From assembly GCA_041441465.1 (NCBI GenBank), contig JASDSY010000034.1:1-46847 (forward strand): a stretch of DNA of 46,847 nucleotides, given 5' to 3'. Position 1 is the stretch's first letter. Each line of letters begins with the position of its first letter. The DNA comes from JASDSY01 sp041441465. GTDB taxonomy: Bacteria > Muiribacteriota > UBA9980. Shown one piece after another: positions 8,562-16,488 of this stretch. Both the position numbers and the translations under genes were made by a program. The notes under the pieces were generated by a model. It searched no databases. It was not told where the DNA came from and saw only the letters and a list, made by a program, of their open reading frames with translations.

Positions 8562-9386
8562 ATGGTTTTAAATAAACGTGCATTTGCGTTTTTGATATCT
8601 GTGTTTTTGTTAAGCGGGTCAAGTATGGTTTTAGCTCAGCAAACTGCTCCCGTTGAAGTGAAAACGACTGCAGAAGCTGCTGTTGTTCCTGCAACTTCAG
8701 AAATTTCAGCTGATAAGCCTGCCGCTTCGACGTCAGAAACAAAGGTATCGGCTGATAAGAGCGTTAATCAGCCGGCTGCTACAGAAAAGACAGCAGAAGT
8801 TACAGTGCCGCCTGTTCAGACGTCTTCTGAAAATACAACCGGCGAAGTGAAAGATAACGCAGTAAAACCGATCGAACCGGCAAAAACTGCAGAAACTGCT
8901 GTTTCCGGCAGCGGGTTAAGCGCTAAAGACTTTGTATTGAAGCAGGAAGAACTTGCTTACGGCGTCAGTCTCGTTCAAAAAGGAATAAAAAAGATTCCGT
9001 TCAAGGATAATCCCGCGGTTTACGATACTACGGAAAAAGATAAACTTCAAGAAATCGCCAAGAGGCTTTTCCCGGATGATAATTTAAAAAACCTTGGAAG
9101 CAGTTTGAATTCGATTGCTATAACCTTATTGACTTCGAAAAAAGATGATAAAGACCTTGATTATGGACTTGTTTCGCTGGAATTGTCAGAAACAGCTAAA
9201 AAAGATTTTGATACCATCAAGACAAATATAAAAAACTCGATGCTGGTATATTTTAAAGGTGAAAATTTCTTTATTCACGATAAATTTCCGATTATAGTGA
9301 TCCTGGCTCCGAATTTACCTGACAATAAAAAAGAAGATATTCAATGGGCCAGCGAACTTATTCAGAAAAAACTTTCTTCAAAGTAA
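8562..9386 (+). CDS. Secreted protein of unknown function, Ala/Thr/Glu-rich linker
   Basis: I do not recognise this 274-residue protein. It starts with a Sec signal peptide (MVLNKRAFAFLISVFLLSGS, cleavage likely after VLAQ near residue 26). A low-complexity Ala/Thr/Glu/Ser/Pro linker follows to about residue 120, then a folded-looking domain of about 150 residues with alternating helices and strands (around EELAYGVSLVQKGIKKIPF and FPIIVILAPNLPDNKKEDI). The start is clear from GGAGG 9 nt upstream. A consensus promoter suggests strong expression. The next gene begins 1 nt after its stop, so the two are probably one operon. A periplasmic or surface role is inferred from the signal peptide and linker only. 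Confidence 0.8.
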   Translation: MVLNKRAFAFLISVFLLSGSSMVLAQQTAPVEVKTTAEAAVVPATSEISADKPAASTSETKVSADKSVNQPAATEKTAEVTVPPVQTSSENTTGEVKDNAVKPIEPAKTAETAVSGSGLSAKDFVLKQEELAYGVSLVQKGIKKIPFKDNPAVYDTTEKDKLQEIAKRLFPDDNLKNLGSSLNSIAITLLTSKKDDKDLDYGLVSLELSETAKKDFDTIKTNIKNSMLVYFKGENFFIHDKFPIIVILAPNLPDNKKEDIQWASELIQKKLSSK

Positions 9387-9387
9387 G

Positions 9388-10599
9388 GTGCGAATTTCAA
9401 AAAAAATGATATCAAATAATAGTGAAACAATAAACAATAAAAATTCAAAAATTAAATTATGGCAAAATGGCGCGGCTGTAAAAATAACGAACGGCGAATT
9501 AGCTGGAAATGTGGCTAAAAATGGCGTTGTCGCAACCATCGGCGGCGCCGGAATGACGCCGGAGCAATTAAAACGCGAAATGCAGATTGCCCGTGAAATT
9601 TCTCCGGACGGTGAAATTGGCGTTAATCTTATGTACGTCGCCAAGGAATTTCATGACGCCGCTATTGCCGCTCAAGAAGCCGGCGCTAACTTTATTGTCC
9701 TTGCCGCGGGTTATGATTCGAATGTTTTGAACTCAACCGGCGATTACGAAGACATAAAGATAGAACTTATACCTAAAGTTGCGCACCCGACGCTTGCGTT
9801 GCGTGTATTTCAAACCGGTATAGTCAAAAGAATAATTCTCGAAGGTTCGGGCTGCGGCGGTCACATAGGGTACAGCTCGATTAAAAACTTTATACCTGTT
9901 GAAAAACTTGTAAAATTAACGGCCGATAGATTCAAAAGCCATATTGCGGCACATGCGCTGGGAAAAAATGTTCCTCAATCAGAGCTTGATGCTTTCTTAA
10001 AAGAGCTTTCAGATAACAGGGAAGAGTATCGTAAAAAATATCATGTCCCTGAATTGATAGCTGCCGGCGGTATCAATGAATCGAATTTTCAACAGGTAAT
10101 CGATAACGGCGCAAGCTACCTTGGAAGCTGCTTGATTTATACTATTTCAAAAGAATCTAACGCGCACGATAATTGGAAAAAAATGCAGTTTGAAACTAAA
10201 AATCGCATTTTTTTCGAAAGCCCTGTAAAAGGTATGATAGGCTCCGCTATTAAAAATAAATTTATCGAAAAATATTTTGAGCTCGATGACGAAGGCATTT
10301 ATCGATTTAAGGCTACTGCCAAGCAAAATGCCGTGCACGGCACCAATATAAAATCCGATTTTATTGATCGTTGCAATGTCGAATGTATGGCGAATAATTT
10401 TTGCCTTAAGTATTCCAAAGAATACCGTCACCCTATGTGTATTTATTTCAGGCTGGAAGAGGCGGCTGTCGTCGGAAATGTCGATGACGGTATAGTCTTT
10501 ACTTCTGAAAACTTCAGTTATATTCAAAAAGTTGCGCGTCCTAATATCAGCGTTAAAGAAATCGTCGATATAATCAAAAAATACACCTATGGCGCTTAA
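9388..10599 (+). CDS. Nitronate monooxygenase / 2-nitropropane dioxygenase-family flavoprotein
   Basis: This protein of up to 403 residues belongs to the FMN-dependent NMO/FabK-like TIM-barrel family. It shows GVVATIGGAGMTPEQLKREM near residue 47, GVNLMYVAKEF near 73, the phosphate-binding EGSGCGGHIGYSS near 150, LIAAGGINES near 222 and GASYLGSCLIYT near 240. A C-terminal cysteine cluster (CNVECMANNFC ... MCIYF, about residues 330-352) resembles the tail seen in clostridial NMO-like proteins. The usual N-terminal PIIQGGMG motif is replaced by LWQNGAAVKIT. The start is unsure: GTG at 9388, 1 nt after the preceding stop, or ATG at 9406. Activity could be nitronate oxidation or enoyl reduction; the substrate cannot be told. 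Confidence 0.82.
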   Translation: MRISKKMISNNSETINNKNSKIKLWQNGAAVKITNGELAGNVAKNGVVATIGGAGMTPEQLKREMQIAREISPDGEIGVNLMYVAKEFHDAAIAAQEAGANFIVLAAGYDSNVLNSTGDYEDIKIELIPKVAHPTLALRVFQTGIVKRIILEGSGCGGHIGYSSIKNFIPVEKLVKLTADRFKSHIAAHALGKNVPQSELDAFLKELSDNREEYRKKYHVPELIAAGGINESNFQQVIDNGASYLGSCLIYTISKESNAHDNWKKMQFETKNRIFFESPVKGMIGSAIKNKFIEKYFELDDEGIYRFKATAKQNAVHGTNIKSDFIDRCNVECMANNFCLKYSKEYRHPMCIYFRLEEAAVVGNVDDGIVFTSENFSYIQKVARPNISVKEIVDIIKKYTYGA

Positions 10600-10625
10600 A
10601 TTATAATTATAATTTTAAATGTAAA

Positions 10626-10676
10626 AAGAAAAAGGCTGTCTGGAAATTTTAAATTTCTGAACGGCCTTTTTCTTTT
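10626..10676 (+). terminator. Intrinsic terminator after the NMO-like gene
   Basis: AAAAAGGCTG and CGGCCTTTTT form the outer stem, and TGGAAA with TTTCTG the inner stem, followed by a T run. It has the same two-stem plan and internal loop as the hairpin at 126-169. Confidence 0.8.
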
Positions 10677-10770
10677 GTGTAATTATTTATTTTTAACCAG
10701 AAGATATATTTTATAAAAAATTAAGTTATTTATATTAGAAATGTGGTTTATTACAGCATTTTGTTCTATA

Positions 10771-12408
10771 TTAGAAAGGGAAATCGTTTGTATTATTTTT
10801 CAGCTGTTTATCGGCGTTAATTTCGCGCGGGTCTTTAGCTTTACCCTGTTTTTTTAACGGCATAACTTTTATAGGCTTATGTTCGCCGTGAACAGGGCAG
10901 GCATGCTGGCAGATGCCGCAGCCGATGCAGTATGGTTTTCTGATTTTAGGAACGAAAATGTCGCCGAGTTTTTCCATGTAAACTGCGCCGGTCGGGCAAT
11001 GTTCGGCGCATGCACCGCAGTCCTGATGATTTTTATATGCGACACATTCTGTGTTTGTGCCGGTATTAAGTTCGACAATTCCTATTTTTATGAGCTTTTT
11101 TTGTTCGATATCGTGGTATTTGATCGCCTGATTGGGGCATATCGATGAACACATATTGCATTCAAATTCGCAGTACGATTTATTATAGTCCAGTTTAGGT
11201 TTTGACAGGCCAATAATGCCGTTTTCAAATCCTGACGGTACAAGCACTTTTGACGGACAGACCGATATGCATAAATGACAGGCTGAACAGTTATTAAAAA
11301 ATTCCTGCGGAGTCCCGGCGCCGGGCGGCATTATAGTTTTTATTTCCAGTGTCTCGGGCTGAGCAATTGCTTTCAGTGAATATGGAATGAGCGTTCCTGC
11401 TATTACTGTGAAAGATGTTGTCAGAAATTTCCGCCTTGACCCGGAAATTTTGTGATTGACGTTTTTTTCGGTTTCGTTATTGATTTCGGATTTTTGAGAT
11501 GGTTCTTGAGCGGTGTTTATATTGTCAACTTCATTATAATCCGATTTACGGCAGATAGTTTGGCTCGGCGTGTTTTGGGCGGCTGAAGAACCGCGGCTTA
11601 TATTTAAAGCGCCAAATGTACACTTGCCGACACATTCGTAACATGAAACACAGAGGTTTTTATCTATGATTCCGTTATTTATGCAGTAAGCCGGGCATAT
11701 TTTCGCGCATTGTCCGCAATTTACGCAATTTTCGTTGACTTTTATATTAATAAATGAATTTTGGGCGATCATGCCGTAAATGGCGCCGGATGGACACAAA
11801 GTATTGCAATACCAACGTGGCCTGAGCGCTGCCGCGACCACTAACATCAAAAGAAAAAGCGAGGCGTATAAAAACTCAAAGGAGGTGGATTTTAATTCGC
11901 TTATCTGGAAATTGGATGTTTTATTCAAATACTCCGAAAACGGCGATAATAATTTTATGAAAATCGGCTGGATAAAATCGGTTAAAATACGGCCGAAATT
12001 ACTTGAATGATCGAGCCAGCCCCATATAAAAATTCCAAATGCGGCTGAGGCTAGGCATGTGATGAAAAGAAGCAGCCTGAAGTATTTATAAAATGCCGGG
12101 GCCGCTTTTTTTATTTTTAATTTTGTGCCTATCGCTGCCGCAAGGTCCTGGATAAATCCGACCGGGCATAAATAACTGCAGTATAGGCGGCCGGCGCTAA
12201 AAGTTAAAATTATAAGTAAAATCGTCACTATTATAAACTTTGTATAAACATAAGAATTAATTCCGGCAGTTACCGGAAATATATGCAGCGCGCCCCAGAA
12301 AAGCAGACAGGATGAAGACGTTATAAATCTCAAAAAAATTAAAACAGCGAAAATAAAAAAAATAGACTGTGTTAATTTTCTAAAAAACCATAATTTGGAT
12401 TTTTTCAT
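10771..12408 (-). CDS. Fused NapH-like membrane ferredoxin and NapG-like periplasmic ferredoxin
   Basis: This 545-residue iron-sulphur protein starts with four transmembrane helices (about residues 10-215) containing the two NapH/CcoG-type motifs CSYLCPVGFIQDL and CNTLCPSGAIYG. Two 4Fe-4S motifs follow (CVNCGQCAKICP and CVSCYECVGKC, about 230-270). Next is a polar linker, then SRRKFLTTSF with a hydrophobic stretch (about 322-345) that looks like an internal Tat signal or anchor. Four further cysteine clusters include CSACHLCISVCP, CNMCSSICP, CGACAEHCP and CIGCGICQHACP. The family moves electrons between the quinone pool and periplasmic or membrane partners. I chose the ATG at 12408 over a GTG 9 nt upstream because of a weak AAAGTG site. 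The DUF362 gene upstream is a frequent partner of such ferredoxins. Confidence 0.85.
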   Translation of the reverse strand: MKKSKLWFFRKLTQSIFFIFAVLIFLRFITSSSCLLFWGALHIFPVTAGINSYVYTKFIIVTILLIILTFSAGRLYCSYLCPVGFIQDLAAAIGTKLKIKKAAPAFYKYFRLLLFITCLASAAFGIFIWGWLDHSSNFGRILTDFIQPIFIKLLSPFSEYLNKTSNFQISELKSTSFEFLYASLFLLMLVVAAALRPRWYCNTLCPSGAIYGMIAQNSFINIKVNENCVNCGQCAKICPAYCINNGIIDKNLCVSCYECVGKCTFGALNISRGSSAAQNTPSQTICRKSDYNEVDNINTAQEPSQKSEINNETEKNVNHKISGSRRKFLTTSFTVIAGTLIPYSLKAIAQPETLEIKTIMPPGAGTPQEFFNNCSACHLCISVCPSKVLVPSGFENGIIGLSKPKLDYNKSYCEFECNMCSSICPNQAIKYHDIEQKKLIKIGIVELNTGTNTECVAYKNHQDCGACAEHCPTGAVYMEKLGDIFVPKIRKPYCIGCGICQHACPVHGEHKPIKVMPLKKQGKAKDPREINADKQLKNNTNDFPF

Positions 12409-12505
12409 ATATTTCACTTTCTATGCTTAAATTGACAAGTAGTTATTACCTGTTTAATAAATGAAAATTTTTCACCGAATACTATTGCTGTTAATAATAT
12501 ATTCA

Positions 12506-12628
12506 TATTGCGTTCGGGCTATCTTGGGTAATAGATTTAATTGGCCATATTCGCAGTGCGCCTGTAAAAGTGCCTGTAACAAGCGTAAATGCCTGATTCT
12601 GCCCGAAGTGCAATAATGTATAAAGTTT
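12506..12628 (-). other. Unexplained less AT-rich block downstream of the DUF362 gene
   Basis: The 210-nt gap before the polyferredoxin gene holds a block that is visibly richer in G and C than other gaps here. On the minus strand the DUF362 frame stays open for 41 codons past its TAA, to a TGA at 12503-12505. TTCGGGC near 12513 can pair with GCCCGAA near 12601. It may be decayed coding sequence, a structured RNA or chance. I assign no function. Confidence 0.25.
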
Positions 12629-13543
12629 TTAAAGAGTGACTTTATTTATTTTTAGTTTATCGATTGCCATGGTGCCTATGCCAAGATCCTGGGCAAATTT
12701 CAGGTAATTGATTCCGGCCGGGTCGAATTCAAGGATTTTAGCAGCCGCGGTGTCGGCTGCGACCATGTCGGTTGCGATTATTTGCATTCTTTTAGAGGCT
12801 ATATCGGCTTTTGATATGCCGCGCGGGCCGTTTTTAAACATTACATTAAAAGCGTCAATTACAGTTAAATCCGGTTTTCTGATTAAAGGGAAATCAGCGA
12901 TGCACTGGTGCAATCCTTTGTTATGGTAAAAGTCCCTGTTCCATACCACGCCCATAAGATTTTTTAAAGAAGACGTCATTTGTGAACTGCCGTGGTGTTT
13001 TAAGACAGGGACGTTTATTATGACGTCTGAATCAAGGTAAAGCTCATGGATCATAGCATTTTTTAAAATTTTAGAATTGTTTATTTCTTTTTTACGATAG
13101 CTTTCTTTTTTGTTTCCGGAAACTATGGTGCCGCCGGCGCCGATTACGGCTTTTTCTATGCCGCTTAAATTGTAGCAATCCTTCCAGTTATTGCATGTGT
13201 TGTCAAAAACATATACTTTTTTTGCGCCTTCTTTTAGCGCTAATTCGACTATTTTGGCGACAAGATCGGGCTGCGTGTTAGCGCCTTCCGCCGGCGTGCG
13301 CGCCCAGCCGATGTTCGGCTTTACAAGGACAATCTGGCCTTTTTTTACGAATCTTGACATGCCGCCGATTTCTGCGATGCCTTTTTCAAACATTTGTGCC
13401 GGCGTACCGTTTCGCAGTGCGACCATGTCAGGTTCGGAAGCTTTTTTTTCGTCAGCGAAAAGTAAATTTGAAAAGCCGCCCATGGCAAGAGTCAAGCCGG
13501 CTCCGACTCCAAGTTTTATAAAATTACGCCTGGTTATATTCAT
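12629..13543 (-). CDS. Tat-exported DUF362 domain protein
   Basis: This 304-residue protein begins with a twin-arginine signal (ITRRNFIKLGVGAGLTLAMG, residues 3-22, cleavage near LFADEK), so it is exported folded. The rest is a DUF362 domain: QIVLVKPNIGWARTPAEGAN near residue 69, KKVYVFDNTCNNW near 108, DVIINVPVLKHHGSSQMTSS near 172, LKNLMGVVWNR, and TVIDAFNVMFKNGPRG near 228. The function of DUF362 is not settled; members often sit beside or are fused to 4Fe-4S ferredoxin domains, as here. GGAGG precedes the ATG. Its promoter at 13580-13608 is embedded in the terminator of the upstream genes. Confidence 0.9.
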   Translation of the reverse strand: MNITRRNFIKLGVGAGLTLAMGGFSNLLFADEKKASEPDMVALRNGTPAQMFEKGIAEIGGMSRFVKKGQIVLVKPNIGWARTPAEGANTQPDLVAKIVELALKEGAKKVYVFDNTCNNWKDCYNLSGIEKAVIGAGGTIVSGNKKESYRKKEINNSKILKNAMIHELYLDSDVIINVPVLKHHGSSQMTSSLKNLMGVVWNRDFYHNKGLHQCIADFPLIRKPDLTVIDAFNVMFKNGPRGISKADIASKRMQIIATDMVAADTAAAKILEFDPAGINYLKFAQDLGIGTMAIDKLKINKVTL

Positions 13544-13579
13544 AATTTAAACCTCCGCTATTTTTATTTTTTGTGTTAC

Positions 13580-13608
13580 ATTATACAAAAAAACACGGAG
13601 AATGACAA
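13580..13608 (-). promoter_or_regulatory. Promoter of the DUF362 gene, overlapping a terminator
   Basis: TTGTCA (13603-13608) and TATAAT (13580-13585) on the minus strand are 17 nt apart. The -35 lies in the loop of the hairpin at 13588-13626 and the -10 directly follows its T run. Confidence 0.65.
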
Positions 13609-13626
13609 TGATTCTCCGTGTTTTTT
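13588..13626 (-). terminator. Intrinsic terminator of the dedA-mazG operon
   Basis: A 16-bp perfect stem (AAAAAACACGGAGAAT with its complement) and a 7-nt loop give a strong terminator with a T run. It lies about 40 nt after the MazG-like gene. Confidence 0.85.
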
Positions 13627-13662
13627 ATTTTATTATTTTAAATATTATTTTGAAAATATGAA

Positions 13663-14151
13663 TCAGTTGTTGTCTATGATAACTTTTTTTGGTTTTTCAT
13701 AGCGCCCGCGGCATTTTTCTTTGGGGTATTTTTTGACGTTTTTAACGACTTTCTCGGTAATAGCTTGAGATAAGTCGATACCAAGGACGTTAGCAAGCGA
13801 CATGCAATAAAGCATAATGTCCGAAAGTTCGTCGCATATATCGGTATAGTTGGGTGAATCTTTTTTTATTTTTCTTACCTGTTCATTAGTCAGCCATTGG
13901 AAAAGTTCCATTAATTCAGCGGCTTCAATCGCTATTGACATGGAAAGGTTTTTGGGATCGTGGTATTGCTGCCAATCGCGTTCCGCTACAAAACTTTTCA
14001 TTATTTTTTTAAGGTCGTCGATGGTTGTTTTGGAATCTTTATATTTTTTTTCTGCAAGTAATCCATCGAGGCTTGTTTCATTTTGTCCGGCTGCTGATTT
14101 GTTTGATTTTTCGCCGGATTTGTCTTTGAGTGAATTTTTTTTATTTATCAT
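13663..14151 (-). CDS. MazG-like nucleotide pyrophosphohydrolase
   Basis: This 162-residue protein has a C-terminal all-helical NTP pyrophosphohydrolase domain of the MazG/dCTPase (RS21-C6-like) group, which hydrolyses (d)NTPs to NMP and pyrophosphate and cleans the nucleotide pool. The Mg-binding residues are seen in IAIEAAELMELFQW (near residue 73) and DELSDIMLYCMSLAN (near 106), and the end KYPKEKCRGRYEKP is typical. The first 45 residues are a charged, probably flexible extension. The start is supported by a TAATG overlap with the dedA stop, which implies coupled translation. Confidence 0.87.
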   Translation of the reverse strand: MINKKNSLKDKSGEKSNKSAAGQNETSLDGLLAEKKYKDSKTTIDDLKKIMKSFVAERDWQQYHDPKNLSMSIAIEAAELMELFQWLTNEQVRKIKKDSPNYTDICDELSDIMLYCMSLANVLGIDLSQAITEKVVKNVKKYPKEKCRGRYEKPKKVIIDNN

Positions 14152-14786
14152 TATTGACCAGGCTCCGTATTATTATTTTTTTTTTCAAAATGCGCTTTTA
14201 CATATTCAAACACTATAGGTAAGAGCGATATGAATATGACTATTGGCACTACGACGTTTAAAGGGAAGCGGGTGCCTATGAAATATCCGATAAGGCACAT
14301 ACTGCAAACCCAGCCAATGCCGCCTATTACGTTATATATAAGAAATTTCGTATAATGCATTTCGGCGACGCCGGCGATAACCGGGGCAAAGGTTCTTATG
14401 AGCGGCACAAAACGGGCCAGTATAATAGTTTTGCCGCCGTATTTTTCATAAAATTTCTTTGTTTTAATTAAATGACTTTTTTTAAATAGCAGCGAGTCTT
14501 CGCGTGTAAATAATTTCGGACCGGCTTTATAGCCGATTGAATAACCTACTGAATCGCCTATAATAGCAGCCGCGCAAAGAAGTAAAATTAAATGATTGAT
14601 ATCTAAAATCCCTTTCGAGGCCAGAACTCCGGCAGTAACTAAAAGCGAGTCGCCCGGCAGAAAAAAACCTATCAACAGGCCGGTTTCGCTGAAAACAATG
14701 GCGGTTAAGACCGTCAGGCCGCCCCAGCGTATTAATTCGTCAAGATTATAAAGGTGATCGAAAAAAAATTTAATGACATCAAACAT
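14151..14786 (-). CDS. DedA-family membrane protein
   Basis: This 211-residue DedA/SNARE-associated-type (VTT) membrane protein contains FSETGLLIGFFLPGDSLLVTAG (in two parts near residues 34-56), GDSVGYSIGYKAGPKLF near 78, and ARFVPLIRTFAPVIAGVAEM near 125, then two helices near the end. DedA proteins act in envelope homeostasis; some flip undecaprenyl phosphate or phosphatidylethanolamine. I chose the ATG at 14786 (MFDVIKFFFDHLY) because AGAGG lies 8 nt upstream; the longer reading begins at 14807. It is translationally coupled to the MazG-like gene. Confidence 0.92.
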   Translation of the reverse strand: MFDVIKFFFDHLYNLDELIRWGGLTVLTAIVFSETGLLIGFFLPGDSLLVTAGVLASKGILDINHLILLLCAAAIIGDSVGYSIGYKAGPKLFTREDSLLFKKSHLIKTKKFYEKYGGKTIILARFVPLIRTFAPVIAGVAEMHYTKFLIYNVIGGIGWVCSMCLIGYFIGTRFPLNVVVPIVIFISLLPIVFEYVKAHFEKKNNNTEPGQ

Positions 14787-14852
14787 TAGCATTACCTCTT
14801 TTAGCATAGATTATTAATGTTGTTATAATTTTCAGTTGCTTATTCATAAAGC

Positions 14853-14877
14853 AGGGCACAGATTCAGACTGTGCCCT
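14853..14877 (-). terminator. Hairpin after the DAO-family oxidoreductase gene
   Basis: AGGGCACAG and CTGTGCCCT form a perfect 9-bp stem with a 7-nt loop, 125 nt beyond the oxidoreductase stop and before dedA. The T run is weak, so it is a possible terminator only. Confidence 0.5.
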
Positions 14878-15002
14878 ACTTTAACATTATAAGTATTATT
14901 TCGGCATTAATTTCAAAAATTAAAATAAAGTTTAAGATATAACTTAATTTTAGAAATTAAAAATTGTATTAAGAACTTTTATTAATTTATTAATTTATTG
15001 AA

Positions 15003-16289
15003 TTATATTATAAATTTTTCAAATGTAACGTCTCTTGTTGTAATTCCAAGTTTTGACACTTTAAACGGAACGTTAGGATAAAGCATAGCGTATTCATCTT
15101 TCCAATAAAGTGCGGTGGCGATACGGCCGACAGAATCACATTTCATAATTCCAGAGCCAGAATCGCCGGATACCACGATTAAATCATCCATCGGTCTGAA
15201 AATGTACGGGTTTTTATCTATCGTGTTATAAGAATAAGCGCCTGCCACCATGCTTTCAAGGCGCGCAGTCTTAAACTGCGGGAATACCTCTACCAGAACC
15301 GGTAAAATACTATTTTCGTAATATTCCCTTTCAGGTTCTACATCATAATTGAAAGCCCGGCCGATATCGTCGGCACAGCCGACATACATGCAATTCTCGC
15401 GAGGTTCGGCTTTTATATAAATACCGGCCTTTTGGATTATTGTGAAAGGCAGGATATTCATATCATTAAAAAATGAACATTTCATGAGAGGTTCGAGCGA
15501 GCTGCCTTTTATCTGGTATAATTGTCGTTTTTTGGGTTTAACATGCGCATCGATACCGATAGGGTCGAGAAGCTCGTTTGACCATACGCCGGCTGCTATT
15601 ATAGTTGTTTTAGCGCGAAATTCGCCGTTATTTGTCCTTATACCCGAGATTTTAGGTTCCTGCCATATTAACGGCTCGCCTGGAATATCGAGCTTTTCTT
15701 TTGGTTCGAGCATCAGCGATTCAACTTTAGTGTTATATTTAGTCACTCCGCCAAGTTTTTTAAATTCGGCTTCGTAGTAAGAAACTATAGCACCCGGGTC
15801 GAGCGAGCCGCATTTTTTGCCGAATAATCCGCACTTTATGCGGTTCAGACCGAGCATCTGACACTCTTCTGAATCGTATTTATCTATATTTATTTCGGGA
15901 ATCGCCCTTAATTGTTCGGCGAACAATACTGAAAAATCGACGTTATTTTTTTTCATCAAATTAATGGCTTCCTGTGATTTTTTATATTTTTCATCGGTCA
16001 TAAGCCAGAGGTAGCCGTACATTTTGATGTTCAAATTATAATTTTCACGTTTTTCGACGTCAAGAAATTTATCGATAGATGTGCTTGTTAAAACAACGTT
16101 TTCCGGCGACGAGAAAGTGTCGCGAAATCCTGCCGCTGATTTACAGGTATTGCCTTCGCCGCATCCGCCTTCGCGGTCAACCACTAAAACATTTAAAGCT
16201 CTGTCGGTTTGTTTTAAATAATACGCCGTTGACATGCCGAATACGCCGGCGCCGACGATTATTACATCATAAATAATATCATTTGACAT
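15003..16289 (-). CDS. FAD-dependent oxidoreductase, DAO (glycine/sarcosine oxidase-like) family
   Basis: This 428-residue enzyme begins with the dinucleotide-binding motif DVIIVGAGVFGMSTAYYLKQ (residues 8-27) and ends its first strand with VLVVDREGG. CKSAAGFRDTFSSPENV near residue 50 is the flavin-contacting region. AKTTIIAAGVWSNELLDPIG near 227 and VVSGDSGSGIMKCDSVGRIA near 374 are typical DAO-family segments. Such enzymes oxidise secondary or primary amines of amino acids or glycerol-type substrates. No neighbour points to a substrate. A strong promoter lies at 16364-16392 and AGGGGATGG precedes the ATG. Confidence 0.88.
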   Translation of the reverse strand: MSNDIIYDVIIVGAGVFGMSTAYYLKQTDRALNVLVVDREGGCGEGNTCKSAAGFRDTFSSPENVVLTSTSIDKFLDVEKRENYNLNIKMYGYLWLMTDEKYKKSQEAINLMKKNNVDFSVLFAEQLRAIPEINIDKYDSEECQMLGLNRIKCGLFGKKCGSLDPGAIVSYYEAEFKKLGGVTKYNTKVESLMLEPKEKLDIPGEPLIWQEPKISGIRTNNGEFRAKTTIIAAGVWSNELLDPIGIDAHVKPKKRQLYQIKGSSLEPLMKCSFFNDMNILPFTIIQKAGIYIKAEPRENCMYVGCADDIGRAFNYDVEPEREYYENSILPVLVEVFPQFKTARLESMVAGAYSYNTIDKNPYIFRPMDDLIVVSGDSGSGIMKCDSVGRIATALYWKDEYAMLYPNVPFKVSKLGITTRDVTFEKFII

Positions 16290-16363
16290 AAAAATACCAT
16301 CCCCTTAAGTTATGCGTATATCTTTAAAAATAATAATATATAAGCGTTTATATATTATTTGGC

Positions 16364-16392
16364 ATTTTATCAAAAAGAATTAATTGTGTCAA
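16364..16392 (-). promoter_or_regulatory. Promoter of the DAO-family gene
   Basis: TTGACA (16387-16392) and TAAAAT (16364-16369) on the minus strand are 17 nt apart. Confidence 0.75.
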
Positions 16393-16416
16393 TATTTATT
16401 AGCCGGAAAAATATAC

Positions 16417-16446
16417 TTGACTTTTTTTATCATGTAACTGTATAAT
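16417..16446 (+). promoter_or_regulatory. Promoter of the HELGH protein gene
   Basis: TTGACT (16417-16422) and TATAAT (16441-16446) are separated by 18 nt, divergent from the DAO-gene promoter. Confidence 0.7.
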
Positions 16447-16488
16447 ATATTATAAGGTTTATTGTAGCTATTAAAAATGGAGGCTGTT

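Noticed and set aside
10147..10527. 126-codon minus-strand frame within the NMO-like gene
   Set aside because: It is a shadow of a conserved enzyme on the other strand.
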